NCBI GenBank assembly: GCA_945864225.1
Contig: CAMBAL010000003.1
Location: forward strand, 1 to 64,000
DNA: 64,000 nucleotides
Reading direction: 5' to 3'
Source of the DNA: an uncultured Blautia sp.
Lineage (GTDB): Bacteria > Bacillota > Clostridia > Lachnospirales > Lachnospiraceae
A program made the translations under genes and the position numbers. The first letter of the stretch is position 1. Each line of letters begins with the position of its first letter. Below the pieces are notes generated by a model. It had not been told where the DNA came from and did not search any database. It saw only the letters and a list, made by a program, of their open reading frames with translations. Shown one piece after another: positions 42,993 through 52,484 of the stretch.

Positions 42993-45014
42993 ATGGAATA
43001 TACGTTATACCGTCCGGAAGAAGATGCTTATTTTAAAGAACCCTATATTGATACGGAAGAATGGAGAGATGCACCGGTCAGACATTATTTTGTCCACGGC
43101 GGGTTCCGCGGGACAGAAAAAAACGGTACGGAAGTCAGATTTTGTTTCTATTTCCCGGAAAAAGAAAAATATGAAGGCCGTTTTTTTCAGTATGTATCCC
43201 CGGCTCCGGAAGATGAACACGAAAGTGAGCATCTGACAGGGGAAGATGATAAGATCAGCTTTGCGCTGACTCATGGTGCTTATTATGTTGTGACGAATCA
43301 GGGGGGAATGATTTTTGATGATCCGCAGCGGCTTTACAGATCCAGTTCCAATGGAGCGGTATTCAGCAGAAAGGTGGCAAACCGTATATATGGTTATGAG
43401 CATCGCCCCTATGGATATATTTTTGGAGGCAGCGGCGGCAGCTTTAAAACCATGAGCTGTATGGAAATGACAGAAGGCGTATGGGACGGAGCTGTTCCAT
43501 ATGTACTTGCGAATCCGATGGCGGCCCCCAATGTATTTGCACCGAGAGTACGGGCTATGCGCCTGCTTGGTGAAGAAGGGCTGAAAAAAGTCGTAGATGC
43601 CATGGAGCCGGGCGGAAGCGGTAATATTTATGAAGGTCTGGATCATTTCCAAAGAGAAGCCCTGGAAGAGTCGACCAAAATGGGATTTCCGAAACGCGGC
43701 TGGTTTTCCTGGCCCACCATGGGAGACGGTGCACTGATGGTACTGGTTCCGTATATTTACAGTATCTTTCCGGAATACTTCCGGGATTTCTGGACAAAAC
43801 CGGGATATGAGGGGGCGGATCCAAACAGCAGTGCGGCCAGGGATCGGGTGCAGTTTGTGACAACAGTAAGTGAACTGATCAGCAGAAAAACACCCGGTGA
43901 GGACGGGGAGTTTACCAGCGTTGATAACAGCTGGCAGAATACTTTGCTTGGAAATAAAGAAACGCCAATGATTCGCGTATCAGAACTCCCGCCTGAAGAC
44001 AGTTACCTATTTCACTGCCGTTTGAAAGTTATGGATGGTGATGCCGTTGGAAAAGAAACAGCAATTGATAAGATTGAAGATGGTGTGATTACCGTAAGTA
44101 CTGTGTTTGACGGATCCAATATGGGGAATATACTGGAAGGATTAAAACCGGGAGATCACATAATGCTCGATAACAGTGATTATCTGGCTATGCAGACCTT
44201 CCACCATCATCAGATTCCTGATGCAAGCTATAAAGTTTATGACCAGTTCCGCGACCATGATGGAAATCCAATCTATCCTCAGCTTCCTGTCCTGATTGCG
44301 CCGATTATTGCTCAGAACGGAGGAGGCTCTGTTCCGGAAGGACATATTCATGGGAAAATGATCGCACTCTGCAGTATTCTGGATGAAAGTGCCTGTGCAT
44401 GGCATGGGGACTGGTATCGTGAAATGGTAAGAAAGAATTCCGGAATGAAAGAGGAGGATTGCTTCCGGCTGTATTATAATGACAATTGTATCCATGATGA
44501 CAGGGCAGGTGTACTGGATGATCCGCAGCATCAGATCGATTATCTGGGAATACTCCATCAGGCACTTCTGGATGTGGCAGACTGGTGTGAAAAAGGCATT
44601 GCGCCGGTACCCACAACCAGCTATGTTTTGAAAGACGGACAGATCGAAGTTCCGGAAACAGCCGCAGAAAGGGGCGGGCTTCAGCCGGTCGTGCATGCAT
44701 TTGCAAACGGGAAAAAGGCGGTTCGGGTAAAAACCGGAGAAGAAGTAGAATTTACTGCTGATATTGCAGTACCGCCGAATACGGGAAGTGTGACATTTGC
44801 AGCGTGGGATTTTGAAAAGACAAACGATTTCAGTCATGGAGAAACACTGGTGATGCAGGAAGATGGCAGTGCAAAAATACATTCTGTTCACAGCTTTGAT
44901 AAACCAGGCAGCTATTTCCCTGTCCTGAAAGTGAAAAGCAGCCGAAAAGGATGTCTGGAGGATATATTCGTACAGTGTAAAAATCTGGACAGAGTACGGG
45001 TTATTGTAGAATAA
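42993..45014 (+). CDS. Large alpha/beta hydrolase with C-terminal PKD-like domain
   Basis: A 673-residue protein (start ATG 42993, MEYTLYRPEEDAYFKE; the ATG at 42978 is part of the ribosome site). An alpha/beta hydrolase nucleophile elbow YIFGGSGGSFKTM is at about 142-154 (Ser147), after an oxyanion-like YFVHGGFRG. A late acidic/histidine region (DNCIHDDRAGVLDDP, about 495) may supply the rest of the triad, a spacing seen in tannase/feruloyl-esterase-like enzymes with large lid insertions. Residues about 575-670 form a PKD-like beta-sandwich (VKTGEEVEFTADIAVPP, SFDKPGSYFPVLKVKSS). No signal peptide. The family is not one I can name; an esterase acting on acylated glycosides is inferred from context. 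Confidence 0.6.
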   Translation: MEYTLYRPEEDAYFKEPYIDTEEWRDAPVRHYFVHGGFRGTEKNGTEVRFCFYFPEKEKYEGRFFQYVSPAPEDEHESEHLTGEDDKISFALTHGAYYVVTNQGGMIFDDPQRLYRSSSNGAVFSRKVANRIYGYEHRPYGYIFGGSGGSFKTMSCMEMTEGVWDGAVPYVLANPMAAPNVFAPRVRAMRLLGEEGLKKVVDAMEPGGSGNIYEGLDHFQREALEESTKMGFPKRGWFSWPTMGDGALMVLVPYIYSIFPEYFRDFWTKPGYEGADPNSSAARDRVQFVTTVSELISRKTPGEDGEFTSVDNSWQNTLLGNKETPMIRVSELPPEDSYLFHCRLKVMDGDAVGKETAIDKIEDGVITVSTVFDGSNMGNILEGLKPGDHIMLDNSDYLAMQTFHHHQIPDASYKVYDQFRDHDGNPIYPQLPVLIAPIIAQNGGGSVPEGHIHGKMIALCSILDESACAWHGDWYREMVRKNSGMKEEDCFRLYYNDNCIHDDRAGVLDDPQHQIDYLGILHQALLDVADWCEKGIAPVPTTSYVLKDGQIEVPETAAERGGLQPVVHAFANGKKAVRVKTGEEVEFTADIAVPPNTGSVTFAAWDFEKTNDFSHGETLVMQEDGSAKIHSVHSFDKPGSYFPVLKVKSSRKGCLEDIFVQCKNLDRVRVIVE

Positions 45015-45127
45015 GTATTGTGCTGTATTGGTCGTTTTTTTAATAGTTTTAGTCAGAAAACAATATCGCTTTTTTTCGTGATCCGGGTTATATTGCACAT
45101 AATTAAGGATAATATGGAGGGTATATC

Positions 45128-47527
45128 ATGGAGAAATATCTGGATAAAACACTTTCTCCGAAAGCGCGCGCGGCAGATCTTTTGGAAAAAATGAGTATAG
45201 AGGAAAAAATGGCTCAGGTGAACTGCCTTTTTCCCTGGGGCGATAACTGGGAAATGCTGAAAGAAGCGGCAAAACACGGTATCGGACAGGTGAGTACCCT
45301 GGAGGTACGTGAAATCAGAACGCTGGAGGAAGCGGCGCAGTGGCAGCGTAAAATACAGAAGATGGTAATGGAAAACAGCGAACATCATATTCCCGCAATT
45401 TTTCATATGGAGGGACTGTGCGGACCCTTTATCCAGGATTCCACCAGTTTCCCTTCAGGCATCAGCCGTGGCTCTTCCTGGGATCCGGAGCTTGAAGAAA
45501 AGGTAGGGAAAGTCGTGGCCAGACAGGAACTTGCCTGCGGAATTACTCAGGTACTGGCACCGGTTCTGGATATTTCCAGAGATTCCAGAATGGGACGCCA
45601 GGGGGAAACGTATGGAGAAGATCCAACGCTTGCGGCTGCTCTTGGAAGCGCATATGTGAAAGGAATCCAGACACAGGAGACAGCCGGACGCAGGGCTGAA
45701 TCTGTGGCAAAGCATTTTCTGGGATTCCATAATTCTCAGGGAGGGATTCATGGAGCGAACTGCGATATTGGTGGCAGACTTCTCGATGAAGTATATGGAA
45801 AACCGTTTCAGGCAGCGATCAAAGAGGAGAATATGAGAGGAATCATGCCCTGCTACTGTTCTATTAACGGGGAACCTGTTTCTGCATCCAAAAAGGTTCT
45901 TACAGGTCTTCTGCGAGAGGAGATGGGCTTTGACGGAATCTGCGTTTCTGATTATGGAGCAGTGGGAAATGTTCACAATGTCCAGAAGGTGGGCGAGAGT
46001 GTAACGGAAGCAGGACTCTTGTGTATGGATGCCGGAATGGATGTGGAAATGCAGAACTGCACCGGTTTCAATGAAGAACTGGAGGAATGGTTCCGCACGG
46101 GAAAAGCAGATATTGCGATTTTGGATCAGGCTGTCAAAAGAGTTTTGGAAGCAAAATTCCGTATGGGGCTTTTTGAACATCCCTATGCACTGGATGGAGA
46201 AAATTTAAAGAGAGTTTTTCTGAATGAAGAAGATGAGAAAGTGACTCTTCAGTCTGCGCTGGAATCACTGATCCTACTGAAAAATAACGGGGCATTGCCA
46301 TTGAAAAAAGAAGTGAAAAGGATAGCCTTGGTCGGATGCCATGCTGCAAATGCCAGAAGCTTTTTCGGCGGATACACTCATCTGAGTATGGTGGAAGCAG
46401 TACATGCGGTGGCAAATTCCATTGCCGGAATGGAGTCCGGAACAGTAGGGGAAAAGAAAATGGTCACCGTTCCGGGAACGCAGATCCAGAGCGATGAAAC
46501 AGAGGAATTTGATGAGATATTGAGACATCAGAAATCTCAGTGCAGAAGTCTTCTGGAAGAACTTCGGGCGAAGCTTCCTGATGTAGAAATCACATACGCC
46601 TATGGATATCCCATTGCCGGTGACGATCTGTCACATATTGAGGAAGCATTGGAAACAGTAAAGAATGCGGATGTTGTGATTATGACTCTTGGAGGCAAAC
46701 ATGGTTCCTGTTCTGTAGCTTCCATGGGAGAAGGAGTGGACGGAACAGATATCAATCTGCCGGTGTGTCAGGACACATTTATCCGGCGTGCTGCGGAGCT
46801 TGGTAAACCGATGATCGGAGTTCATTTTAACGGGCGTCCTATTTCCAGCGATACAGCAGATGAATATCTGGATGCCATACTGGAAGCATGGAATCCATCA
46901 GAAGCCGGAGCAGAGGCGATTGTAAAAGTTCTTCTCGGTGAATATAATCCGGGCGGTAAGCTTCCGGTATGTGTGGCACGTAATTCTGGTCAGCTTCCAG
47001 TATATTATAATCATCCCAATGGTTCCGCATGGCATCAGGGTGACAGTATTGGCTTCAAAAATTATGTTGATATGTCTCATACTCCAAGATATTTCTTTGG
47101 TTATGGACTTTCTTATACGGAGTTTTCCTATTCGGATCTGAAGCTGGATAAGAAAGAAATTTCTCCGGACGAAGCAGTGAAAATTGCGGTGACTGTTGAA
47201 AATACCGGTTCATGTGTAGGTGACGAAGTGGTGCAGATGTATTTCTGTGATCCTTATGCAAGCCAGACCCGTCCGGTAAAAGAACTGGCAGGATTTAAGC
47301 GTATCCATCTGGAAGCAGGGGAGAAAAAAACACTGGTATTTACCATGCAGGCAAGCCAGACGGCATTCCTTGACCGCAATATGAATTGGAAAATTGAGAA
47401 AGGAGAAATCCGGATCCAGGTGGGAAGTTCCTCTGAGGACATCCGGTTGGAGGACAGCTTCCATATCACGGATAACAGGATCATAGAGGGGCGGAGCAGG
47501 GCATTTTACGCAAAGGTGGAAATCTAA
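45128..47527 (+). CDS. Glycoside hydrolase family 3 enzyme, canonical domain order
   Basis: A 799-residue GH3 enzyme (beta-glucosidase or beta-xylosidase type). N-terminal barrel (about 1-330) with AVLAPVLDISRDSRMGRQGE-type segment, AKHFLGFHNSQGG and the nucleophile Asp275 in GFDGICVSDYGAV; second alpha/beta domain (about 375-630; VALVGCHAANARSFFGGYTH, GEGVDGTDINLP); C-terminal fibronectin-III-like domain (about 695-785; FGYGLSYTEFSYSDLKL). No signal peptide. Ribosome site TGGAGGG. Ends at a long hairpin terminator. Confidence 0.93.
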   Translation: MEKYLDKTLSPKARAADLLEKMSIEEKMAQVNCLFPWGDNWEMLKEAAKHGIGQVSTLEVREIRTLEEAAQWQRKIQKMVMENSEHHIPAIFHMEGLCGPFIQDSTSFPSGISRGSSWDPELEEKVGKVVARQELACGITQVLAPVLDISRDSRMGRQGETYGEDPTLAAALGSAYVKGIQTQETAGRRAESVAKHFLGFHNSQGGIHGANCDIGGRLLDEVYGKPFQAAIKEENMRGIMPCYCSINGEPVSASKKVLTGLLREEMGFDGICVSDYGAVGNVHNVQKVGESVTEAGLLCMDAGMDVEMQNCTGFNEELEEWFRTGKADIAILDQAVKRVLEAKFRMGLFEHPYALDGENLKRVFLNEEDEKVTLQSALESLILLKNNGALPLKKEVKRIALVGCHAANARSFFGGYTHLSMVEAVHAVANSIAGMESGTVGEKKMVTVPGTQIQSDETEEFDEILRHQKSQCRSLLEELRAKLPDVEITYAYGYPIAGDDLSHIEEALETVKNADVVIMTLGGKHGSCSVASMGEGVDGTDINLPVCQDTFIRRAAELGKPMIGVHFNGRPISSDTADEYLDAILEAWNPSEAGAEAIVKVLLGEYNPGGKLPVCVARNSGQLPVYYNHPNGSAWHQGDSIGFKNYVDMSHTPRYFFGYGLSYTEFSYSDLKLDKKEISPDEAVKIAVTVENTGSCVGDEVVQMYFCDPYASQTRPVKELAGFKRIHLEAGEKKTLVFTMQASQTAFLDRNMNWKIEKGEIRIQVGSSSEDIRLEDSFHITDNRIIEGRSRAFYAKVEI

Positions 47528-47547
47528 CAGACTTGATTTAGTATGAC

Positions 47548-47647
47548 AATTCCTGAACTCTTGCCGTTGTAGTGAATAACAGGCATAAACATCTGAACGC
47601 CAGATTTTTCACTATGACGGCAATTGAGTCAGGAATTATTTTTTTGA
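47548..47647 (+). terminator. Long hairpin terminator after GH3
   Basis: AATTCCTGA..TTGCCGT..TAGTGAA pairs with TTCACTA..ACGGCAA..TCAGGAATT (about 28 positions, few mismatches), followed by ATTTTTTTT. Confidence 0.85.
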
Positions 47648-47668
47648 AAAGTCGGTTTTTTGATAATT

Positions 47669-47716
47669 ATAGTTGGAAAATAATATTGTACTTTTCTATG
47701 GATTCCCTTATGGTAA
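47669..47716 (+). promoter_or_regulatory. Promoter of the apiosidase-like gene with shared upstream motif
   Basis: ATAGTTGGAAAATAATATTG leads into -35 TTGTAC, 17 bases, TATGGT. It matches the element at 38905 before the GH43-type gene. Confidence 0.6.
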
Positions 47717-47780
47717 AAAAGAAAAAGTGTCATAAAACATAGAAAACAGAAAAGTAACAGGAACGGGAGGAGAATATGCT

Positions 47781-49313
47781 ATGCTTCAGTATCAAAGATT
47801 TGAATTAACATTTCACGGAGAGGAACCGGCAGGTTCTCAGTCGGAAATTAATCTGAAGGCTGTGTTTACCTGTGGTGGAACAGAAAAAGAAGTATCGGGA
47901 TTTTATGCGGGAAACGGCACTTATATTGTACGTTATCTGCCGCAGCAGACAGGGCTCGTACAGTGGAAAATCAGTGGGCTGTTTACAGCAGAGGGACAGG
48001 AAGAATGCATTCCCTGCGAAGATGGAATACATCATGGTTTGGTGAAACCGTGCGGAACAGCTCTACGGTATGAAGATGGTACAGACTGTCGTCCTTTTGG
48101 AACTACAGTATATGCTATGATGCACCAGCCGAGAGAACTGATTGACCAGACAATTGAAACAATCCTGGAATCTCCTTTTGATAAAGTGCGGACCTGTGTG
48201 TTCCCGAAGCACTATATTTTTAATGAAAATGAACCGGAACTGTTTGCCTTTGAGAAGAGGGAAGATGGTGGGTTTGATTTCCATCGTCCGTGTTTTGCTT
48301 TCTGGGATGCTTTCGAAAAGATGCTCGGGATAATGGAGGAACATCAGGTGCAGGTGGATCTGATTCTGTTTCATCCCTATGACTGCTGGGGATTTTCAAA
48401 AATGACAAAAGCAGAATATCTTCCGTATCTGAATTATCTGATCGCCAGATTTTCCTCATTTTCCAATGTGTGGTGGAGTCTTGCCAATGAGTATGACTGT
48501 ATGACAGCGTTTAAAAAAGAGGACTGGGACTGTATTGATCAGTTTATCAGCAGTAAGGACGTTTACGGTCATATGCTGAGTTGTCATCACATGTTGGAAA
48601 TCTATGATTTTTCAAAAGAAAACGTGACCCATTGCTCGATTCAGGGAGATGTGACAGCAGTGGAAAAACTTATGAATACCTATCACAAACCGGTGCTGAT
48701 GGATGAGTTTGGGTATGAAGGAAATATTTTTTGTCATTGGGGACACTTATCCGGATTTGAACTGGTTCATCGTTTCTGGCTCTGCTGCGTGCAGGGAGGA
48801 TATGGAACCCATGGGGAAACATTTATGAATCCTACAGATACACTCTGGTGGGGAAAAGGCGGAAAACTGGTCGGAAAATCTCCTGCAAGAATCGGATTTT
48901 TAAAGAACATTATTAACGAACTTCCGGGGGCTTTAGAGCCGGTTCCGTCTGATTTTGTGACCGTGGAAACACTGGAAGAGATGCGCAGGGGACTTCGCCA
49001 GGACGAACAGACTGATTTCACCCGTGCGGTTCTGAAGCTTCCGCCTGAAGAAGCCGTGCGCATTCTGGAAAATATAACAAAAGACACCAGAATTTATACC
49101 GGTCATTGCGGGGACGACGCATATCTTGCCTATTATGGAAGGCATTGTACTGCTGTTGGAGAACTGGAGCTTCCGGAAACTGGAGAATACCGTATCGAAG
49201 TGATCGATGTCTGGGAAATGACGAGAGAGACCATCCTGACAGGAGTAAATGGAAAAGCAGAGTTTACTCTTCCCGGCAAAGAAGGAATCGCAGTGCTGGC
49301 AGTGAAACAGTGA
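47781..49313 (+). CDS. DUF5060/apiosidase-like glycoside hydrolase
   Basis: A 510-residue enzyme: an N-terminal beta-sandwich of DUF5060 type (about 1-85; FYAGNGTYIVRYLPQQTG), a TIM barrel (about 100-400) and a C-terminal beta domain (about 430-510). The barrel has clan-A-like carboxylates: acid/base Glu237 in SLANEYDCM and nucleophile Glu309 in VLMDEFGYEG. The barrel resembles apiosidase-like (DUF4038/GH140-type) enzymes that cut apiose links in pectin or glycosides. No signal peptide. Ribosome site GGGAGGAG; an ATG five bases upstream is out of frame. The substrate is a guess from family. Confidence 0.75.
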   Translation: MLQYQRFELTFHGEEPAGSQSEINLKAVFTCGGTEKEVSGFYAGNGTYIVRYLPQQTGLVQWKISGLFTAEGQEECIPCEDGIHHGLVKPCGTALRYEDGTDCRPFGTTVYAMMHQPRELIDQTIETILESPFDKVRTCVFPKHYIFNENEPELFAFEKREDGGFDFHRPCFAFWDAFEKMLGIMEEHQVQVDLILFHPYDCWGFSKMTKAEYLPYLNYLIARFSSFSNVWWSLANEYDCMTAFKKEDWDCIDQFISSKDVYGHMLSCHHMLEIYDFSKENVTHCSIQGDVTAVEKLMNTYHKPVLMDEFGYEGNIFCHWGHLSGFELVHRFWLCCVQGGYGTHGETFMNPTDTLWWGKGGKLVGKSPARIGFLKNIINELPGALEPVPSDFVTVETLEEMRRGLRQDEQTDFTRAVLKLPPEEAVRILENITKDTRIYTGHCGDDAYLAYYGRHCTAVGELELPETGEYRIEVIDVWEMTRETILTGVNGKAEFTLPGKEGIAVLAVKQ

Positions 49314-49361
49314 GATGTTACCAGAAAACAGTAATGTGAGATCATGATTATTTGCAGAAGT

Positions 49362-49388
49362 TGACAGGAAATATTGCATTCCTGTTAT
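49362..49388. repeat. ACAGGAAA-type hairpin repeat, copy 3
   Basis: ACAGGAA and TTCCTGT around ATATTGCA. Confidence 0.5.
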
Positions 49389-49404
49389 GAAGCATATGAT
49401 ACAA

Positions 49405-49459
49405 GGGTCAAAAGGTCATGTGTTTCATGCTTGCATGAAAAAACATGACCTTTTGACCC
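49405..49459. repeat. Long near-perfect palindrome between hydrolase and kinase genes
   Basis: GGGTCAAAAGGTCATGT pairs with ACATGACCTTTTGACCC (17 of 17), and inside TTTCATG pairs with CATGAAA around CTTG. No T run follows on either side. It may be a terminator lacking the U-tract, an RNA-stability hairpin or a repeat unit. Confidence 0.7.
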
Positions 49460-49508
49460 CATCATCAAGCATATATGATCATGTAAAAACGGATCATGGT
49501 GATAAAAT

Positions 49509-51263
49509 ATGAAAAAGAAATCCAATATCGGGTATTGCGCTGAAGAGCCGGCACGGCAGAAAATGATCAGCCTGAAGCGTCAGATTGTTGGTGCCACATG
49601 GTTTTTTATCATTGTAGTGGCGCTTCTTCTGTTTACATTTTTGATCAGTATGATCAGCTCTTACCAGAAAAAAGCAGATGAAAAACGTTCAAAAGATATG
49701 ATTGCCTATGCAGAAACTCTGGAAAACAATCTTACAGAGCTTCGGGATGTCACAGGTGAAATATATTCACAAAACAGTGCATTTGATGGAATCAATGTCT
49801 ATCCGTCAGCTGCAGAAAAATGGAATAATGTATATGATCTTTTGAACGTTCTGCATATTCAGGTGAAATCCAATAAAGGAATTGCGGGACTCTTTCTCTA
49901 TTGTGATTCCTTTGACTGGGTGCAGTATGCAGTGAATGAGAAGATGTCTTTTACAGATAAAGAGGCACTGAAAAAAGCAGGGGAAGCAGCACTGAAAAAT
50001 AATGATGGAGTGTATATTACATTTCCTCTGTTTACGGAAAAAGATACCTGGTACAGTGTTTATATGAAAAAAGCTTCGGCTGCTGTCGGCGGATGTATCC
50101 AGCTGAGCCAGGGGCTGCCGGAGGAAAAAGAACAGACAGCCGTTTATGGTGTGATCTCTGAGGGTCAGCTGTATGAAACCTGGTCAGGTGACAGTTCAGT
50201 GAAAGATATAGAGAATGAAACACTCATCAGTAGTGACCAGATCAGTCAGCTCCTTCCGGGGGAGAATCATATAGACGGCAAAGTGATTTATCTTCATCAG
50301 TTGAATTCAGATGACCTGGCAGTCGTGGAAATTCTGCCGGAAAGCATCTGGCTGTATATCGACAAAATACATGCAGTGCTGATGATACTGATCATTTTAT
50401 TCTTTCTGGCAGCCTTCCGGCTGCAGCAGTTTGTATATTATGAACTGTCCAGACCGCTGGAGGATATGTCAGGAGCTCTTGAAAATATTCAGGCAGGAGT
50501 GTGGGAGGTTCATTTCTCCGCATCGAACAGAATTTCAGAGATTGAAGATGTGCGGCAGTCGGTAAAAACATTGCTGGCGGAAATCGAGCAGTACAAGATT
50601 CGGTTTTATGAAGAAGAACTGGAAAAAGCCAAAATACACAGACAGTATCTGCAGCTTCAGCTGGCACCGCATTTTTACACCAATTGCCTGAAAAATGCCT
50701 ATTATATGCTCGCTCTGAAAGAGTATGACAATGCGGAGATTTTTTTACAGCGTCTTTCCGTTCATCTGCGTTATTTATTGCAGAAGGACGCAGCATTTGT
50801 CACAGTGGAGCAGGAACTTGATTTTGTAGAAAACTATGTGGATATGCAGAAACTGATGACCAGCAAATCTCTTTCATGCAGAATTTCAGCAGATGAGGAA
50901 GTTATGCATAAAGAAATACCAATTCTCACACTGCAGACTTTTGTGGAAAACTCCGTGAAGTATGCCCGGGATGCCAAAGGAAGCCAGCTTCTGATCGAAA
51001 TTTGTATAAAGCTGCGCAAAACGGAAGATGGAAATTATCTGGATATTACAGTTCGGGATAATGGACAGGGATATCCCCAGGAACTGCTGGATGCAGTCAA
51101 TCAGCAAAACCCGATTGAAAAAGAAGGACTGGGTGTAGGGATTATCAATCTGCAGAAACGTATCCAGATTTTTTATGGTGATAATGCAAGCTGGTATTTT
51201 GAAAATGGTGATGGAGCAGTCAGTGAGCTGGTTCTGCCGGAAAAATCGGAGGTGAGGGAATGA
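49509..51263 (+). CDS. YesM-like sensor histidine kinase
   Basis: A 584-residue membrane histidine kinase of the LytS/YesM class. Membrane segments at about 27-50 and 288-306 flank an extracellular sensor of about 235 residues; a HAMP-like segment (about 310-365) leads to a HisKA_5-type site LQLQLAPHFYTNCLKNAYYM (His388), and the ATPase domain has FVENSVKYARD (N box), DNGQGYP and GVGIINLQKRI. The usual NPHFLFN reads APHFYTN here. It overlaps the response regulator gene by 4 bases (ATGA). It probably senses sugar outside the cell or the loaded binding protein. Confidence 0.9.
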   Translation: MKKKSNIGYCAEEPARQKMISLKRQIVGATWFFIIVVALLLFTFLISMISSYQKKADEKRSKDMIAYAETLENNLTELRDVTGEIYSQNSAFDGINVYPSAAEKWNNVYDLLNVLHIQVKSNKGIAGLFLYCDSFDWVQYAVNEKMSFTDKEALKKAGEAALKNNDGVYITFPLFTEKDTWYSVYMKKASAAVGGCIQLSQGLPEEKEQTAVYGVISEGQLYETWSGDSSVKDIENETLISSDQISQLLPGENHIDGKVIYLHQLNSDDLAVVEILPESIWLYIDKIHAVLMILIILFFLAAFRLQQFVYYELSRPLEDMSGALENIQAGVWEVHFSASNRISEIEDVRQSVKTLLAEIEQYKIRFYEEELEKAKIHRQYLQLQLAPHFYTNCLKNAYYMLALKEYDNAEIFLQRLSVHLRYLLQKDAAFVTVEQELDFVENYVDMQKLMTSKSLSCRISADEEVMHKEIPILTLQTFVENSVKYARDAKGSQLLIEICIKLRKTEDGNYLDITVRDNGQGYPQELLDAVNQQNPIEKEGLGVGIINLQKRIQIFYGDNASWYFENGDGAVSELVLPEKSEVRE

Positions 51264-52369
51264 AAGTATTAATCGTAGATGATCAGGAAAAAATTCTCGA
51301 AGCGACCAGAAAATTGGTGGATTGGGAGCGGCTTCATGTAGATGAAGTGTATACGGCAGACAGTGCTGCGGCAGCGAAGCAGATATTGGCTCAGCATCCG
51401 GTAGATATTATGCTGACAGATATTGAGATGCCGGAGGAGGACGGACTTTCTCTGCAGAAATGGCTGACAGAGAATTATCCTCTGGTATACTGTATTTTTC
51501 TCACTTCTCATGCTGATTTTTCCTATGCAAAAGAGGCAATCAGAGGAGGCGCATTTGATTATATTCTGCAGCCGGCCAGTATATCTGAAATTGAAGATAC
51601 TATTGAACGATGTATGGAAAAGCTGAAGCAGAGAACAGATATGATCCGTAAAACAAATCGTTATGATCAAATGACAGAAAAGGCTGAATATCCGGAGGAG
51701 AGAAAACCGGACAGTGTCCGATGGGGAAAATGGCTGATTCGCGGAGATTACGCTCTTGTGCGAAATCAGATCACCAACCTGCTTAGATTGGCAGATCAGG
51801 ATGGATATCTGACCATTAGCTACAGGCAGCACATGATACATGCTTTTCTGGAATCCTGTTCTGTAGCCTGTTATGAGAAAAAAATAGAACTTCAGAAATT
51901 ATTTACTGAGGATTTTACATATGAAGATATGCTTGGCAGTTATCATACGGATGAAGAACTGCAGGATGGAGTGGAGCGGCTTCTTTTCATTTTTGCAAAA
52001 GAAGTATCGGAATCCGAGGGACGCGAGGAAAGTTCCTATACCGTTCAGGAGCGGATCAGAGAGGTAGTGCGTTATCTTGAGGAGAATATGGATCAGATGG
52101 TGAGCAGAAGGGAAGCGGCAAAATTTGTTTTTCTCAATGAAGACTATTTTTCCAGGATGTTTCGTAAAGAAACAGGTATGGGATTCAAAGAATATCAACT
52201 GAAGATAAAAATGGATTATGCCGGAAAACTGCTTTCGAATACGACCATGCCGGTAACCCTGATTGCGTCAAAAGCAGGCTACGAGAATTTTACAAATTTT
52301 TCTCAGATGTTCAGGAAAGTCATGGGAGTTACACCGACAGAATATCGGAAAATAAATGCAAAACTATAA
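51260..52369 (+). CDS. YesN-like response regulator with AraC output domain
   Basis: A 369-residue regulator: receiver domain (about 1-125) with LIVDDQEKI acidic pair and phospho-acceptor Asp54 (MLTDIEMPEEDG), a linker, and an AraC-type DNA-binding domain (about 268-369; AAKFVFLNEDYFSRMFRKET, ending GVTPTEYRKINAKL). The switch lysine of receivers is Gln in DYILQPAS, which is frequent in this subfamily. Translationally coupled to the kinase. Expected to activate the ABC transporter and hydrolase genes just downstream. Confidence 0.92.
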   Translation: MKVLIVDDQEKILEATRKLVDWERLHVDEVYTADSAAAAKQILAQHPVDIMLTDIEMPEEDGLSLQKWLTENYPLVYCIFLTSHADFSYAKEAIRGGAFDYILQPASISEIEDTIERCMEKLKQRTDMIRKTNRYDQMTEKAEYPEERKPDSVRWGKWLIRGDYALVRNQITNLLRLADQDGYLTISYRQHMIHAFLESCSVACYEKKIELQKLFTEDFTYEDMLGSYHTDEELQDGVERLLFIFAKEVSESEGREESSYTVQERIREVVRYLEENMDQMVSRREAAKFVFLNEDYFSRMFRKETGMGFKEYQLKIKMDYAGKLLSNTTMPVTLIASKAGYENFTNFSQMFRKVMGVTPTEYRKINAKL

Positions 52370-52484
52370 CGGAGAAGTCGGGAAACTGATAATCCGGGTC
52401 GCAAAACAGCTATTTTTTAAGTGCTGTCAAAGGTAAACTATAGTCATCAAATAAATCGTACCGAAACGAAAGGAGAAAAGGTGT

